A stretch of DNA of 64,000 bases from Pisciglobus halotolerans (GTDB lineage: Bacteria > Bacillota > Bacilli > Lactobacillales > Carnobacteriaceae). Position 1 is the first letter of the stretch; every line of letters begins with the position of its first letter. The notes beneath the pieces are model-generated. The model was not told where the DNA came from. It did not search any database and saw only the letters and a list, made by a program, of their open reading frames with translations. The translations under genes were made by a program, and so were the position numbers. This document shows, piece after piece, positions 28,252-35,985 of this stretch. The DNA lies in contig NZ_FOQE01000002.1 of assembly GCF_900113675.1 (NCBI RefSeq), positions 1 to 64,000 of the forward strand, written 5' to 3'.

Positions 28252-29352
28252 ATGAAAATTGGTGCTCGAACGATAAAATCAGGAATCGCAATCGCGCTAG
28301 CTTTGATCATACCACCATTGCTACACATACCAGATGGCAGTGTCCTTGCTGGTATTTCAGCCATCATGGCTTTACAGCCTTCTACTAAACGCAGTTATAT
28401 CCAAATGAAGAATAGAATCATCGGGAATACGATCGGTGGTATCGTGGCGACTGTTTTTACTTTATTGCTCGGCAATCATTTTTTTGTTGTAGGATTTGCT
28501 TGTACCATTTTAATCGCGATTTTGCATCAGCTGAAATTAGATTCTGTTATCGGTAATGCCGTAGTTACTACTATCGTCATTATGTTTGCTGACGCAGATG
28601 CTTTTATACCTGCTGCCATTCTTCGCGTAACAGCTACTTTTATTGGGGTCATTATCGCTTTTCTGGTGAATCAACTCGTGTTCCCGCCTAAGTATGAAGA
28701 GAAATTGTATCATTTGCTTGACTTTGTTACTTCAGAGATCATGAAATGGCTGCGTGCAAGTGTACGGAAAAATACTCAGTTCGATCTCTTGAAAAAAGAC
28801 TTGAACTGGATTCACTCTGAAATCGTACGGGTTGAAAATTATTTTACTTTTATGAAAGAAGAAGGCACTCCTTTTTTAAAGCAAAAAGATAAAGTGATTC
28901 GATCACGGCGTCTGGTGATTTACCGCCAACTGATCCAAACCACCAAGATGGCTTATCGTTTAGCTTCTACCTTGCAAGCTTCAGAAAATGTCTTCAATCA
29001 TTTTTCTGACGACTTGCGTATATTGATCCGTGAACGCGTAGAAGTATTGCTGACAGCTCATGAGCAGATCATTTTAAAATTTAATGGACGTGTGAATCCT
29101 GAAGATGTAAATTTTATAGCTTATAAAGCAGATTTGCGCAAAGAATTCATGACAACTTTTTTTAATGAAGCAAGACTCGATGCTTATCTGCAAGATGATT
29201 ATGGAGACAGCAACTCTGTTATTCATATCATGTCTGACATTTTAGTTTATGAAGAAAATCTGATTCTTTTAAACCGAGTTGTTTCTAGTTACCGCAAATA
29301 CGACTGGTCTAAAGATCAAGAAATAGACAATATTAAAAACATGGAACAATAA
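28252..29352 (+). CDS. Aromatic acid exporter / FUSC-family membrane protein
   Basis: 366 residues: N-terminal hydrophobic domain with about five or six helices (residues 5-145), starting KIGARTIKSGIAIALALIIP and containing PSTKRSYIQMKNRIIGNTIGG, followed by a long helical cytoplasmic domain (150-366). This matches the DUF939/ArAE family of putative aromatic acid exporters in Bacilli; the substrate is unknown. ATG start with AAGGGAC upstream. Monocistronic, with a bidirectional terminator shared with the convergent gene. Confidence 0.8.
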   Translation: MKIGARTIKSGIAIALALIIPPLLHIPDGSVLAGISAIMALQPSTKRSYIQMKNRIIGNTIGGIVATVFTLLLGNHFFVVGFACTILIAILHQLKLDSVIGNAVVTTIVIMFADADAFIPAAILRVTATFIGVIIAFLVNQLVFPPKYEEKLYHLLDFVTSEIMKWLRASVRKNTQFDLLKKDLNWIHSEIVRVENYFTFMKEEGTPFLKQKDKVIRSRRLVIYRQLIQTTKMAYRLASTLQASENVFNHFSDDLRILIRERVEVLLTAHEQIILKFNGRVNPEDVNFIAYKADLRKEFMTTFFNEARLDAYLQDDYGDSNSVIHIMSDILVYEENLILLNRVVSSYRKYDWSKDQEIDNIKNMEQ

Positions 29353-29381
29353 AAGAAAGATGGTTTACAACATCTTTCTGG

Positions 29382-29428
29382 ACAAGATAAAGCAGGAGCT
29401 GGAACTTCCAACTCCTGCTTTATCTTGT
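29382..29428. terminator. Bidirectional terminator between convergent genes
   Basis: A 17-bp perfect stem, ACAAGATAAAGCAGGAG (29382-29398) with CTCCTGCTTTATCTTGT (29412-29428), touching the stop codon of the SGNH-like gene. A smaller hairpin (AGAAAGATG/CATCTTTCT, about 29355-29379) precedes it. Confidence 0.85.
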
Positions 29429-30277
29429 TTAAATGCCGCTTGTGGTATCAATGGGTTCTGATAAAAATGCTTGAAACAGCTGTACTTGTAATGCTGTTCC
29501 TTTGCTATTCAAAATATCGCCATCACTCGTTAAGTAATTTCCAAGTTCTGTTTTGTCATCGTCTAGCTGTTCTTGAAAATCTTTATGCAAGTCAAATATT
29601 GGCAGTTCCATCTCTTCAGCTGCTTTTATTCCGCGTTCCATATATGCAGTGTAGTCTAATGTTCTGGAGTTTCGGTTACCCAGTTCACTGCTGTCTGGAT
29701 GAGGCGTTACTGCAACAATAAGCGATTCCGGCAAGGCTTTTTGGATTTTTTTGATACTGCGTTCGATATAAGAAGATGAATCATCTAAACTGATATCTCT
29801 TTTCTTATCACCGATTGATGGTAATAGGTAAAAGACAACATCGGTCTTTGTTTCTGTTAGGTCTTTATCATCCTCTGACACTGCTAATTGGTAAGTATCA
29901 GTTTTTTCTTTTGTCAATCGATTAGCGTTTACTTCTTTTCCAGTTTGCTCTTCTAGAAAATCTTTGACCTCTTCTGGCCATTTCTCTTCGTCTGCTAACT
30001 GTCCATAAAAACTGATCGTTGTTTCATCTTTCTGTTGTTGCAGGTAAGTTATGTAATCGACGATCGATAATTGATCGCGTTTTTCTTCAAAAGCATCCGT
30101 ATTGAGGTTCTTTTCTTTGGCTGTTTCTTCTTTTTTATCTTGTTGCGCACCATTTGCTTGCGCCATCATTTCTTCTTTTTGGTTAGCTGCATGACGATAG
30201 CCTAAAAAAATAACGCCTAGAGACAACAGCAGAAGAAAAATAACGCCAATTCCACTTTTTTTTGACAATATGATCAC
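29429..30277 (-). CDS. SGNH/GDSL-like membrane-anchored protein lacking the catalytic residues
   Basis: 282 residues: one N-terminal transmembrane anchor (about 9-27), an acidic, Lys/Glu-rich stalk (35-65), then a domain with the strand/helix pattern of SGNH hydrolases. Where active members have GDS, this reads ISFYGQLAD; where they have GxND it reads LPSIGDKKRD; where they have DGxHPN it reads SDGDILNSKG. Ser, Asn and His of the active site therefore all appear to be missing. It is probably outside the cell on the membrane. Either a non-catalytic relative or a misassigned fold; I am confident of the topology, less of the family. Confidence 0.6.
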   Translation of the reverse strand: MIILSKKSGIGVIFLLLLSLGVIFLGYRHAANQKEEMMAQANGAQQDKKEETAKEKNLNTDAFEEKRDQLSIVDYITYLQQQKDETTISFYGQLADEEKWPEEVKDFLEEQTGKEVNANRLTKEKTDTYQLAVSEDDKDLTETKTDVVFYLLPSIGDKKRDISLDDSSSYIERSIKKIQKALPESLIVAVTPHPDSSELGNRNSRTLDYTAYMERGIKAAEEMELPIFDLHKDFQEQLDDDKTELGNYLTSDGDILNSKGTALQVQLFQAFLSEPIDTTSGI

Positions 30278-30311
30278 TCCTTTTTTAATTCTCCTTGTTA
30301 TTATAGCATAG

Positions 30312-30354
30312 AAAAACAGCTCTTAAATCACTTTTTTGATTTAGAGCTGTTTTT
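30312..30354. terminator. Bidirectional terminator
   Basis: AAAAACAGCTCTTAAATCA (30312-30330) pairs with TGATTTAGAGCTGTTTTT (30337-30354), flanked by A and T runs. It lies about 145 bp downstream of the DUF402 gene; the stretch 30355-30500 shows nothing else I can identify. Confidence 0.75.
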
Positions 30355-30500
30355 GCGAAACTGATGCTATCTAATGATCAGTTTTATTTTTTGATGTCGA
30401 TTTTAGCGGCAAGGCTTTTGCACTTGCTGTTCTTGATCGACACTATTTGCTGAAGAACCGATTTCTTCGAGCGGTTACCATCACATCCAGCAAAAGGCCA

Positions 30501-31034
30501 TTACTTATGAGACAACTGACGATATCTCTTATACCAAATGTCGACATAGGCTTGTGAAAAAGGACCTTTCTCATGATTGATCCAGTCCACTAATATTTTG
30601 ACATTTTCTTTCAAGATATGATCGATATCATCCGGATAATCCCATTTTTTACTATGGTCTTCGTACTCATCAACATCTAACAGCCGTTTTTCACCATCTG
30701 GAAATACTTTGATGTCTAAATCATAATCAATGTACTTTAACCCTTCTTCATCAATCAATGCTGGTGAACCAAGGTTACAGTAGTACGATACCCCATTATC
30801 GCGAATCATGGCAATCACATTGAACCAGTACTTCTTATGAAAGTAAACTAAGGCTGGCTCTCTTGTTACCCATCTTCTGCCGTCCGATTCCGTTACTAGA
30901 GTATGATCATTACAACCAATCAACGATTGATTGCTTGTCTTTAGAACCATTGTATCCCGCCATGTACGATGCAGGCTACCATCATGCTTATAACTTTGGA
31001 TTGTGATGTATTCTCCTTCTTTTGGATGCGACAT
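30501..31034 (-). CDS. DUF402 nucleoside tri-/diphosphate phosphatase (YgaC-type)
   Basis: 177 residues, the normal length of the UPF0374/DUF402 family. Characteristic blocks: [19 protein letters not shown] at the N terminus, the [18 protein letters not shown] region, and [20 protein letters not shown] with the metal-binding acidic residues, then DEYEDH. Characterised members hydrolyse nucleoside tri- and diphosphates and have been linked to virulence gene expression in staphylococci. ATG start with AAGGAGAA-type sequence inside the N-terminal codons and only a weak site upstream. Monocistronic. Confidence 0.8.
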   Translation of the reverse strand: MSHPKEGEYITIQSYKHDGSLHRTWRDTMVLKTSNQSLIGCNDHTLVTESDGRRWVTREPALVYFHKKYWFNVIAMIRDNGVSYYCNLGSPALIDEEGLKYIDYDLDIKVFPDGEKRLLDVDEYEDHSKKWDYPDDIDHILKENVKILVDWINHEKGPFSQAYVDIWYKRYRQLSHK

Positions 31035-31189
31035 CGTTAACCCAACTTTCTTTTCTATATTCTAACTAGAATATGGCAAAACAATCAGAGCATTAAAAAC
31101 ACTCATATCATTCATTATTATAGCATAAGAAAGTTAAAAAGCGAAACTGAACACAACAGTCACCTTAAATGGAGAGATCATGTCTTTAT

Positions 31190-32401
31190 TCAAAAGCTGC
31201 TGGATTTGTGTTTAAATTTCTTCTGGTAAGCCTCCCACATTTTGATTTGCGGACCTGGGAAAACGTAGTGTTGAAAGTCTTCTGGCGCTACCCATTTACA
31301 AGAAGCTGGGAGTTCACTGCTATTTTCTTTTTCAACGCGCCCAAAATAAACGGCTATCGTCCATTTCAAATGAGTAAAAATATGCGTTGCTTCAGCAAGT
31401 GGCCGTTTCATTAAAACAAGAGAAATATGGTAATTTGCTGTTAATTTTTTGTCTAGTTCAGATACAATATTGTCTGTTATAGCAGCAGGAACGGTACCCT
31501 TCAGCTTGCCATTTGAAAATAATTGCTGCTCAAAATCTGGACGTTCTATCAATGGGAAAGTCCACATATTGGCTAACAAGCCTTTTTCAGGGCGCTTTTC
31601 TAAAAGAAACTCGCCTTTTTCATTACGCAACAGTACTCCAGCATAAAAAACCGGCTGAGCTTTCTTTTTTTTGCTTTTCACAGGATATTTTTCCCATGTT
31701 TCATTTATATATGATTGATTAAAAGCTTTTACTGGACTATTTTCAGGATGATAATTTTTAGGCGTACAAATGCTAGAACCTAAATCCATCAAAGCTTGAT
31801 TGAAGTCACCGGGCCGATAAGGGTCGATGATCTCTCGCAGTACAGCTTCAAATACTTTACGATTTCCAGGTTTAGCAATATCTGCATCAATTTCAAACAG
31901 TCGACTCAAAATACGCATAATGTTGCCATCAACAGCTGGTTCAGGCAGCTGAAAGGCCATACTAGCAATCGCGCCTGCTGTATAAGGCCCGATTCCTTTT
32001 AACGTTCTGATTTCAGCAGGATCTTTGGGCATTTCGCCACCGTAATCCTCCATTATTTGAATAGCGGCTTTTTGCAGATTGCGCACACGAGAATAATAAC
32101 CCAAACCTTCCCATGCTTTTAACAGCATATCTTCATCAGCGGCTGCTAAATCTGCTATTGTTGGAAAAAGTTCCATAAAACGTAAGAAATAAGGGATCAC
32201 TGTTTCAACGCGTGTCTGTTGCAACATGATTTCTGATACCCATATGCGATAAGGATCATGATTCTCTCGCCATGGCAGATCTCTTTTTTCGATATCATAC
32301 CAACTTAAAAGCGCAGCTCTAAACGCTTCGATTTTTTCTTGCGGCCACATTTCAACTCCGAAAAGTTCTAGGACTTCCATTTTTTTATCTTTGTTTGTCA
32401 A
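31190..32401 (-). CDS. mutY: A/G-specific adenine glycosylase, apparently without Fe-S cluster
   Basis: Removes adenine opposite 8-oxoguanine. Helix-hairpin-helix LKGIGPYTAGAIASMAF with the catalytic Asp in EPAVDGNIMRILSR; the catalytic Glu is in SEIMLQQTRVETVIPYF; C-terminal NUDIX-like domain from about residue 240. The family's C-x6-C-x2-C-x5-C motif reads CTPKNYHPENSPVKAFN (from about residue 212): only the first Cys remains. Such clusterless MutY proteins are known in some Lactobacillales. TTG start (32399-32401) overlapping the recX stop codon, so the two are translationally coupled. Confidence 0.88.
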   Translation of the reverse strand: MTNKDKKMEVLELFGVEMWPQEKIEAFRAALLSWYDIEKRDLPWRENHDPYRIWVSEIMLQQTRVETVIPYFLRFMELFPTIADLAAADEDMLLKAWEGLGYYSRVRNLQKAAIQIMEDYGGEMPKDPAEIRTLKGIGPYTAGAIASMAFQLPEPAVDGNIMRILSRLFEIDADIAKPGNRKVFEAVLREIIDPYRPGDFNQALMDLGSSICTPKNYHPENSPVKAFNQSYINETWEKYPVKSKKKKAQPVFYAGVLLRNEKGEFLLEKRPEKGLLANMWTFPLIERPDFEQQLFSNGKLKGTVPAAITDNIVSELDKKLTANYHISLVLMKRPLAEATHIFTHLKWTIAVYFGRVEKENSSELPASCKWVAPEDFQHYVFPGPQIKMWEAYQKKFKHKSSSF

Positions 32402-33234
32402 ACTTCTTCATCCATTTCTTTATCATTTATAAATCGGTTGATCAAGTCTCCAGGAAAGCCTTTTTGATATAAGGCACTTTTGACTTTCTGTATTTTTGCT
32501 CGTCCAACTAACTTGGCTTGTTTACGCCAGATTTTTTCACCTTGGATTTTTAATGCTTCATATTCTTCATCTTCATCTTTTTCGATCGCAAGTTGATGCA
32601 TGACTTCCGTGATTTCATCTCCATTAAAACCTTTTTGAGCTAAATGTTGGCGTACTTTATTTTCTGTTTCTCGAGAGGATTGATTTTTAGCACGCCGAAT
32701 GGCTTTTTCAGCTAGCTGAATCCCATTTTCTATCCGCTGCTCGATCGGATACTCCAGAAGGGCCTGCTCAATATCCGTTTCTTTTACACCCCGTTTTTTT
32801 AACTCTTGACGAATGGCGTAAGGTCCTTTTCCGCTCAAATTAGCCGCTGTTCTTGTGTAGCTTTCTGCATACATCAAGTCATCAACGTAATTCATTTCTT
32901 TTAATTGAGCCAAAACTTTTTCAACTGCTTCGAAAGGAAATTCATGCTTCCGCAAGTCGTCACGTATCTCTTTTTCAGATCGTAATTGATGGCTCAAATA
33001 ATCAAGAGCCCGGCTGTAAGCTTTGCTGTACACATCTTCTGTCTCCAACTGCTGCTGCAACTCTTTTGAAATTTCCATTCCTTTATATAAAGCATGACGA
33101 ATCAAAACGCCTTCGCCTACTGGAAATGCATACTCTCCATCCAAGTAAACATTATAACGTCCTTTACGCTTTTGAGTTTCGATTTTGGTTATTTTCGGTA
33201 CAGACTGCTGACTTGATTCTGGTTTTGCTTCCAA
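32398..33234 (-). CDS. recX: Recombination regulator RecX
   Basis: Modulates RecA filaments. About 278 residues, in the normal range of firmicute RecX, mostly three-helix repeats: LSHQLRSEKEIRDDLRKHEF, GPYAIRQELKKRGVKETDIE, VRQHLAQKGFNGDEITEVMH, KSALYQKGFPGDLINRFIND. I chose the TTG at 33232-33234 because AAAGGAG stands 8 nt upstream; an in-frame ATG seven codons earlier (33253-33255) has no good ribosome binding site. The stop codon overlaps the mutY start. Confidence 0.85.
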   Translation of the reverse strand: MEAKPESSQQSVPKITKIETQKRKGRYNVYLDGEYAFPVGEGVLIRHALYKGMEISKELQQQLETEDVYSKAYSRALDYLSHQLRSEKEIRDDLRKHEFPFEAVEKVLAQLKEMNYVDDLMYAESYTRTAANLSGKGPYAIRQELKKRGVKETDIEQALLEYPIEQRIENGIQLAEKAIRRAKNQSSRETENKVRQHLAQKGFNGDEITEVMHQLAIEKDEDEEYEALKIQGEKIWRKQAKLVGRAKIQKVKSALYQKGFPGDLINRFINDKEMDEEV

Positions 33235-33436
33235 ATCGTATGCTCCTTTCTTCATGACTCATCTTCCATCATTTTACGTCTACTCATTTTGATTGCCTTT
33301 TAGCCAAAACTCTAAAAGGGAAATCTTGTTCCCCTCTATTTTAACTTATCTTTTGCTTCTTTTAAAGAGACAACTGGCTACTGTTGTTTTAAAAAGAACG
33401 TGCAGCGCACCTTTATTAAGCACACCTTAACTTCTA

Positions 33437-33566
33437 GGTTCTGCAATATGTAACGTTGTCATTAAAAAATCCTTTTTTTAATGCTAGATCCCTTATGATC
33501 CTATTGCTAGAATTTTCAGGAGACGTATAGGGCTACTGATAGCTATGAAAAAAGATGCGAAGAACC
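33437..33566. repeat. MITE-like element, copy 3 (130 bp, degraded)
   Basis: Begins GGTTCTGCAATATGTAACGT, ends with AGAACC (opposite strand GGTTCTTCGC). The interior TTTTTTTAATGCTAGA and the following ATCCTAT/CTAGAA blocks align with the copy at 35738. The right inverted repeat has decayed. It fills most of the 33256-33668 intergenic gap; the remainder holds only a terminator. Confidence 0.6.
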
Positions 33567-33603
33567 ACTTCACTTTCGAGCAGCAAGCGTCATTGCAGCA
33601 AAA

Positions 33604-33648
33604 AACGCACAAAACTGTCTTTTCAATCAAGACAATCTTTGTGCGCCT
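33604..33648 (-). terminator. Terminator of the first YflT-domain gene
   Basis: GCACAAAACTGTCTT and AAGACAATCTTTGTGC form an interrupted stem around 33607-33644, followed on the minus strand by T6. About 25 bp beyond the stop codon. Confidence 0.7.
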
Positions 33649-33668
33649 TTTCTTATCTGATCTAAACC

Positions 33669-34685
33669 TTATTCATTTTCTTTTTTATCAAATGGCTTAT
33701 CTGGAAAATCAGCTCTTAGTTCTGGATCTGCCGGAATTGATTGGTCTTTTTCATCCACATAACCATGTCTAGGCATCTCTTCATCAAGAGGAGTCGTTCC
33801 CTCACCAGGGAGATCATCTGCTCTTAGATTAGCCTGATTTAATTCATTTAAATATCCGCTCGGCGGCGTTACGATGTCTCTTGTATCATCTCTTCGATCG
33901 CCAAATGGTGTATTTCGATCGAGACCTTGATCTGTGACGGTTTGTTCTTCTCTTTGGTCATCGTTAGACAAATCTTCATTGCCTACATTAGCATCTGGAT
34001 TGGCATATTCAGTATGATAAGCAGTTGTTTCTTGCCCCGCAGCTAAACGGCTATTTTGATCTTTTTCGTAGTCGGAAGCTTCATGAGGGTCTCTAGTCGT
34101 GTAGGTTGTTTTAGCTCCGTCATCAGCTTGTTCTTCAGCTTCTTTATCAGCAGAATATTCACCTCGGCTAAGATCAGTGTCCGTAGTTGAACGACTCTGA
34201 TCATGGTATACCGGTTCAACTTCTGCGTTATTCAAACGGCTGTCACCATCATTGGCAGAAACAGGTGTTTGATCCATTTCATCGTTTGCTTCTTTTTCAG
34301 AAGTGTATGCTGACGTTTCTGTGTCTGACCGCGGTGTTTGACCGCTTTTAGTCAAGATGATGACATAATGCCCCTCTCTGATTTCTGGATCATATTTTTC
34401 AGCTTTCTGTTTTTCAATGCCATAATGTTCAAGGGTTGTTTCATCTTCATCAGAAGTAAATAGGTCTTTAAATTTTTCCCACCCTGATTTTTCAGCTCCA
34501 GGAGTGACCTTGTCTACTTGCACTGCTGTCTGTTCAAGTATTTTCATGCGATTGTCATTACTTGTAATGATTGTGATATCCGCAGAAAGATAACGACCGC
34601 TGTCTACAAGTCTTTCAACAGCACGAATGGCTTCGTCTGCTGTAGCATAAGAACCTTCTATGACTTTTTCCATTTGCACCTGCAT
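33669..34685 (-). CDS. YflT-domain general stress protein with long acidic tail (1)
   Basis: 338 residues in two parts. Residues 1-115 form the YflT/general-stress-protein-17M domain (EGSYATADEAIRAVERLVDS ... ADITIITSND ... EHYGIEKQKAEKYDPEIREG ... YVIILTK). Residues 120-338 are low-complexity, rich in Asp, Glu, Thr, Asn and Gln, and look disordered. No signal peptide. Family members are induced by heat or general stress in Bacillus; their molecular role is unknown. ATG starts exist at residues 1 and 5; spacing to AGGAAGGG is poor for both, and a GTG at codon 3 is also possible. Paralogous to 35986-36987, with an SDR gene between them. Confidence 0.78.
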   Translation of the reverse strand: MQVQMEKVIEGSYATADEAIRAVERLVDSGRYLSADITIITSNDNRMKILEQTAVQVDKVTPGAEKSGWEKFKDLFTSDEDETTLEHYGIEKQKAEKYDPEIREGHYVIILTKSGQTPRSDTETSAYTSEKEANDEMDQTPVSANDGDSRLNNAEVEPVYHDQSRSTTDTDLSRGEYSADKEAEEQADDGAKTTYTTRDPHEASDYEKDQNSRLAAGQETTAYHTEYANPDANVGNEDLSNDDQREEQTVTDQGLDRNTPFGDRRDDTRDIVTPPSGYLNELNQANLRADDLPGEGTTPLDEEMPRHGYVDEKDQSIPADPELRADFPDKPFDKKENE

Positions 34686-34709
34686 CCCTTCCTATTTGTC
34701 TTTTTCAAT

Positions 34710-35576
34710 CTAACCGTTGATGATCTCGCCCCCGTTGACATGGATCGTCTGTCCGGTGACATAACTGGAATCTGAACTTGCCAAGTAAACATAAGCTCCG
34801 GCCAGTTCGTATGCTTTTCCAGGTCTTCCTAATGCACCGCTCTTGCCCCAAGATTTAAGCTGTTCTTCTGAAAAAGTGGCAGGGATCATTGGTGTCCAAA
34901 TTGGTCCTGGTGCTACGCTGTTGACACGGATTTTCTTTTCAATGATTTGCGGATGCTGTGAAAGCGAACGTGTAAAGCTAACAACAGCCCCATTTGAAGC
35001 AGAATAATCTAGGAACAGCGGATTTCCTTTATATGCTGTGATCGAAGAGGTGTTGATGATAGCAGCCCCTTCTGACAAGTGTGGAAACGCAGCTTTCAAG
35101 AAGTAGTACATGCTGAAAACATTTGTCTGGAATGTTCGGTGGATCTGTTCAGAAGGAATATCTTCAATTTTTTCAAGCACATGTTGTTCTCCCACATGAT
35201 TGACTAAAACATCGATCGTTCCCCATTCATTTACCAAATCTTGGACAACTTGCTGAACAAAGGCTTCATCACCAACATCACCTTTAAATACAAGTGCTTG
35301 TACACCGATTTCTTCCAAACGGTCTTTTGTGCGCTGTGCATCTTCATCATTTTCTAAATGAACGATCGCAACATCTGCTCCTTCTTTGGCAAAGTCGATT
35401 GCGACAGCTTTACCGATTCCGCTATCTCCGCCCGTCACAATAGCTTTTTTTCCTTTGAGCTTACCAGCTGGTTTATAATGAGGATCTTCTGTCTGTTCAC
35501 CATGAGGAATATCTGTGCTTTCATCACTCATTAAATAATCTTTTTTTGGCTTTTGTGATTCTAATTCCTTGCTCAT
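34710..35576 (-). CDS. SDR-family oxidoreductase with altered active site
   Basis: 288 residues with the YhdF/YghA-type N-terminal extension (about 40 residues, YLMSDESTDIPHGEQTEDPH), then a Rossmann fold with TGGDSGIG. Catalytic Ser is in INTSSITAYKG. Tyr191 is present (LDYSASNGA), but the obligatory Lys of YxxxK is Asn195. The NNAG motif is also changed, to NHVG. Active relatives oxidise or reduce small alcohols and aldehydes with NAD(P); without the Lys this protein may be weakly active or non-catalytic. ATG start with AAGGAAG upstream; 24 bp before the YflT gene 33669-34685, so probably one stress operon. Confidence 0.82.
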   Translation of the reverse strand: MSKELESQKPKKDYLMSDESTDIPHGEQTEDPHYKPAGKLKGKKAIVTGGDSGIGKAVAIDFAKEGADVAIVHLENDEDAQRTKDRLEEIGVQALVFKGDVGDEAFVQQVVQDLVNEWGTIDVLVNHVGEQHVLEKIEDIPSEQIHRTFQTNVFSMYYFLKAAFPHLSEGAAIINTSSITAYKGNPLFLDYSASNGAVVSFTRSLSQHPQIIEKKIRVNSVAPGPIWTPMIPATFSEEQLKSWGKSGALGRPGKAYELAGAYVYLASSDSSYVTGQTIHVNGGEIING

Positions 35577-35629
35577 ACCGATCTTCCTTTCTTTATTTTG
35601 TGTCTACTCTTTTTCCACTTTTACCTTAT

Positions 35630-35668
35630 CAAATAAGGCTTTGAGATACAAAGAAGACGCCTTATTTG
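35630..35668. other. Hairpin upstream of the SDR gene
   Basis: CAAATAAGGC (35630-35639) and GCCTTATTTG (35659-35668) pair perfectly with a 19-nt loop. There is no T-run on either side, so it is not a typical terminator; it lies in the 5' untranslated region of the SDR gene. The function is unknown. Confidence 0.4.
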
Positions 35669-35737
35669 TAGAAAATAATGACCAAATCAACGTCTACAAG
35701 TCTGGTTTTTGCCGCCCTTCCTTAACCTTTATTGTGT

Positions 35738-35874
35738 GGTTCTACAATATTTAACGTTGGTCTGTAAAAAAACAATTTTTTTAATGCTAGACTCGTTAGA
35801 ATCCTATCTCTAGAAATTCCAGTAGCACATCGACTGTAGGGAATTTATTTACCAACGTTAAAAGAGGAAGAACC
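35738..35874. repeat. MITE-like element, copy 2 (137 bp, best preserved)
   Basis: Left end GGTTCTACAATATTTAACGT followed by TGGTCTGTAAA; right end on the opposite strand GGTTCTTCCTCTTTTAACGT followed by TGGTAAA. These are terminal inverted repeats sharing GGTTCT and TTTAACGTTGGT. No coding capacity. The internal sequence is shared with the copy at 33437 and partly with 13523. The organisation is that of a miniature element mobilised by a transposase encoded elsewhere. Confidence 0.7.
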
Positions 35875-35923
35875 TATTGTGTACAACAACGTTTCCATTC
35901 ATTCCCATTGTACTGTTAGATAG

Positions 35924-35969
35924 AAAAAGGCACTTGCCTAAGGACTTTTCAGCCTTCGACAAGCACCTT
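35924..35969 (-). terminator. Terminator of the second YflT-domain gene
   Basis: AAAAAGGCACTTG (35924-35936) pairs with CAAGCACCTT (35960-35969); on the minus strand T5 follows. About 17 bp downstream of the stop codon. Confidence 0.75.
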
Positions 35970-35985
35970 AAAAAGGGGACAGAAG

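Noticed and set aside
29382-29428. Small RNA gene
   Set aside because: The structure is fully explained as a shared terminator for two converging genes.
33437-35874. Composite transposon formed by two MITE copies around the stress genes
   Set aside because: No transposase inside, copies are degraded and in direct orientation, and no target duplication was seen.
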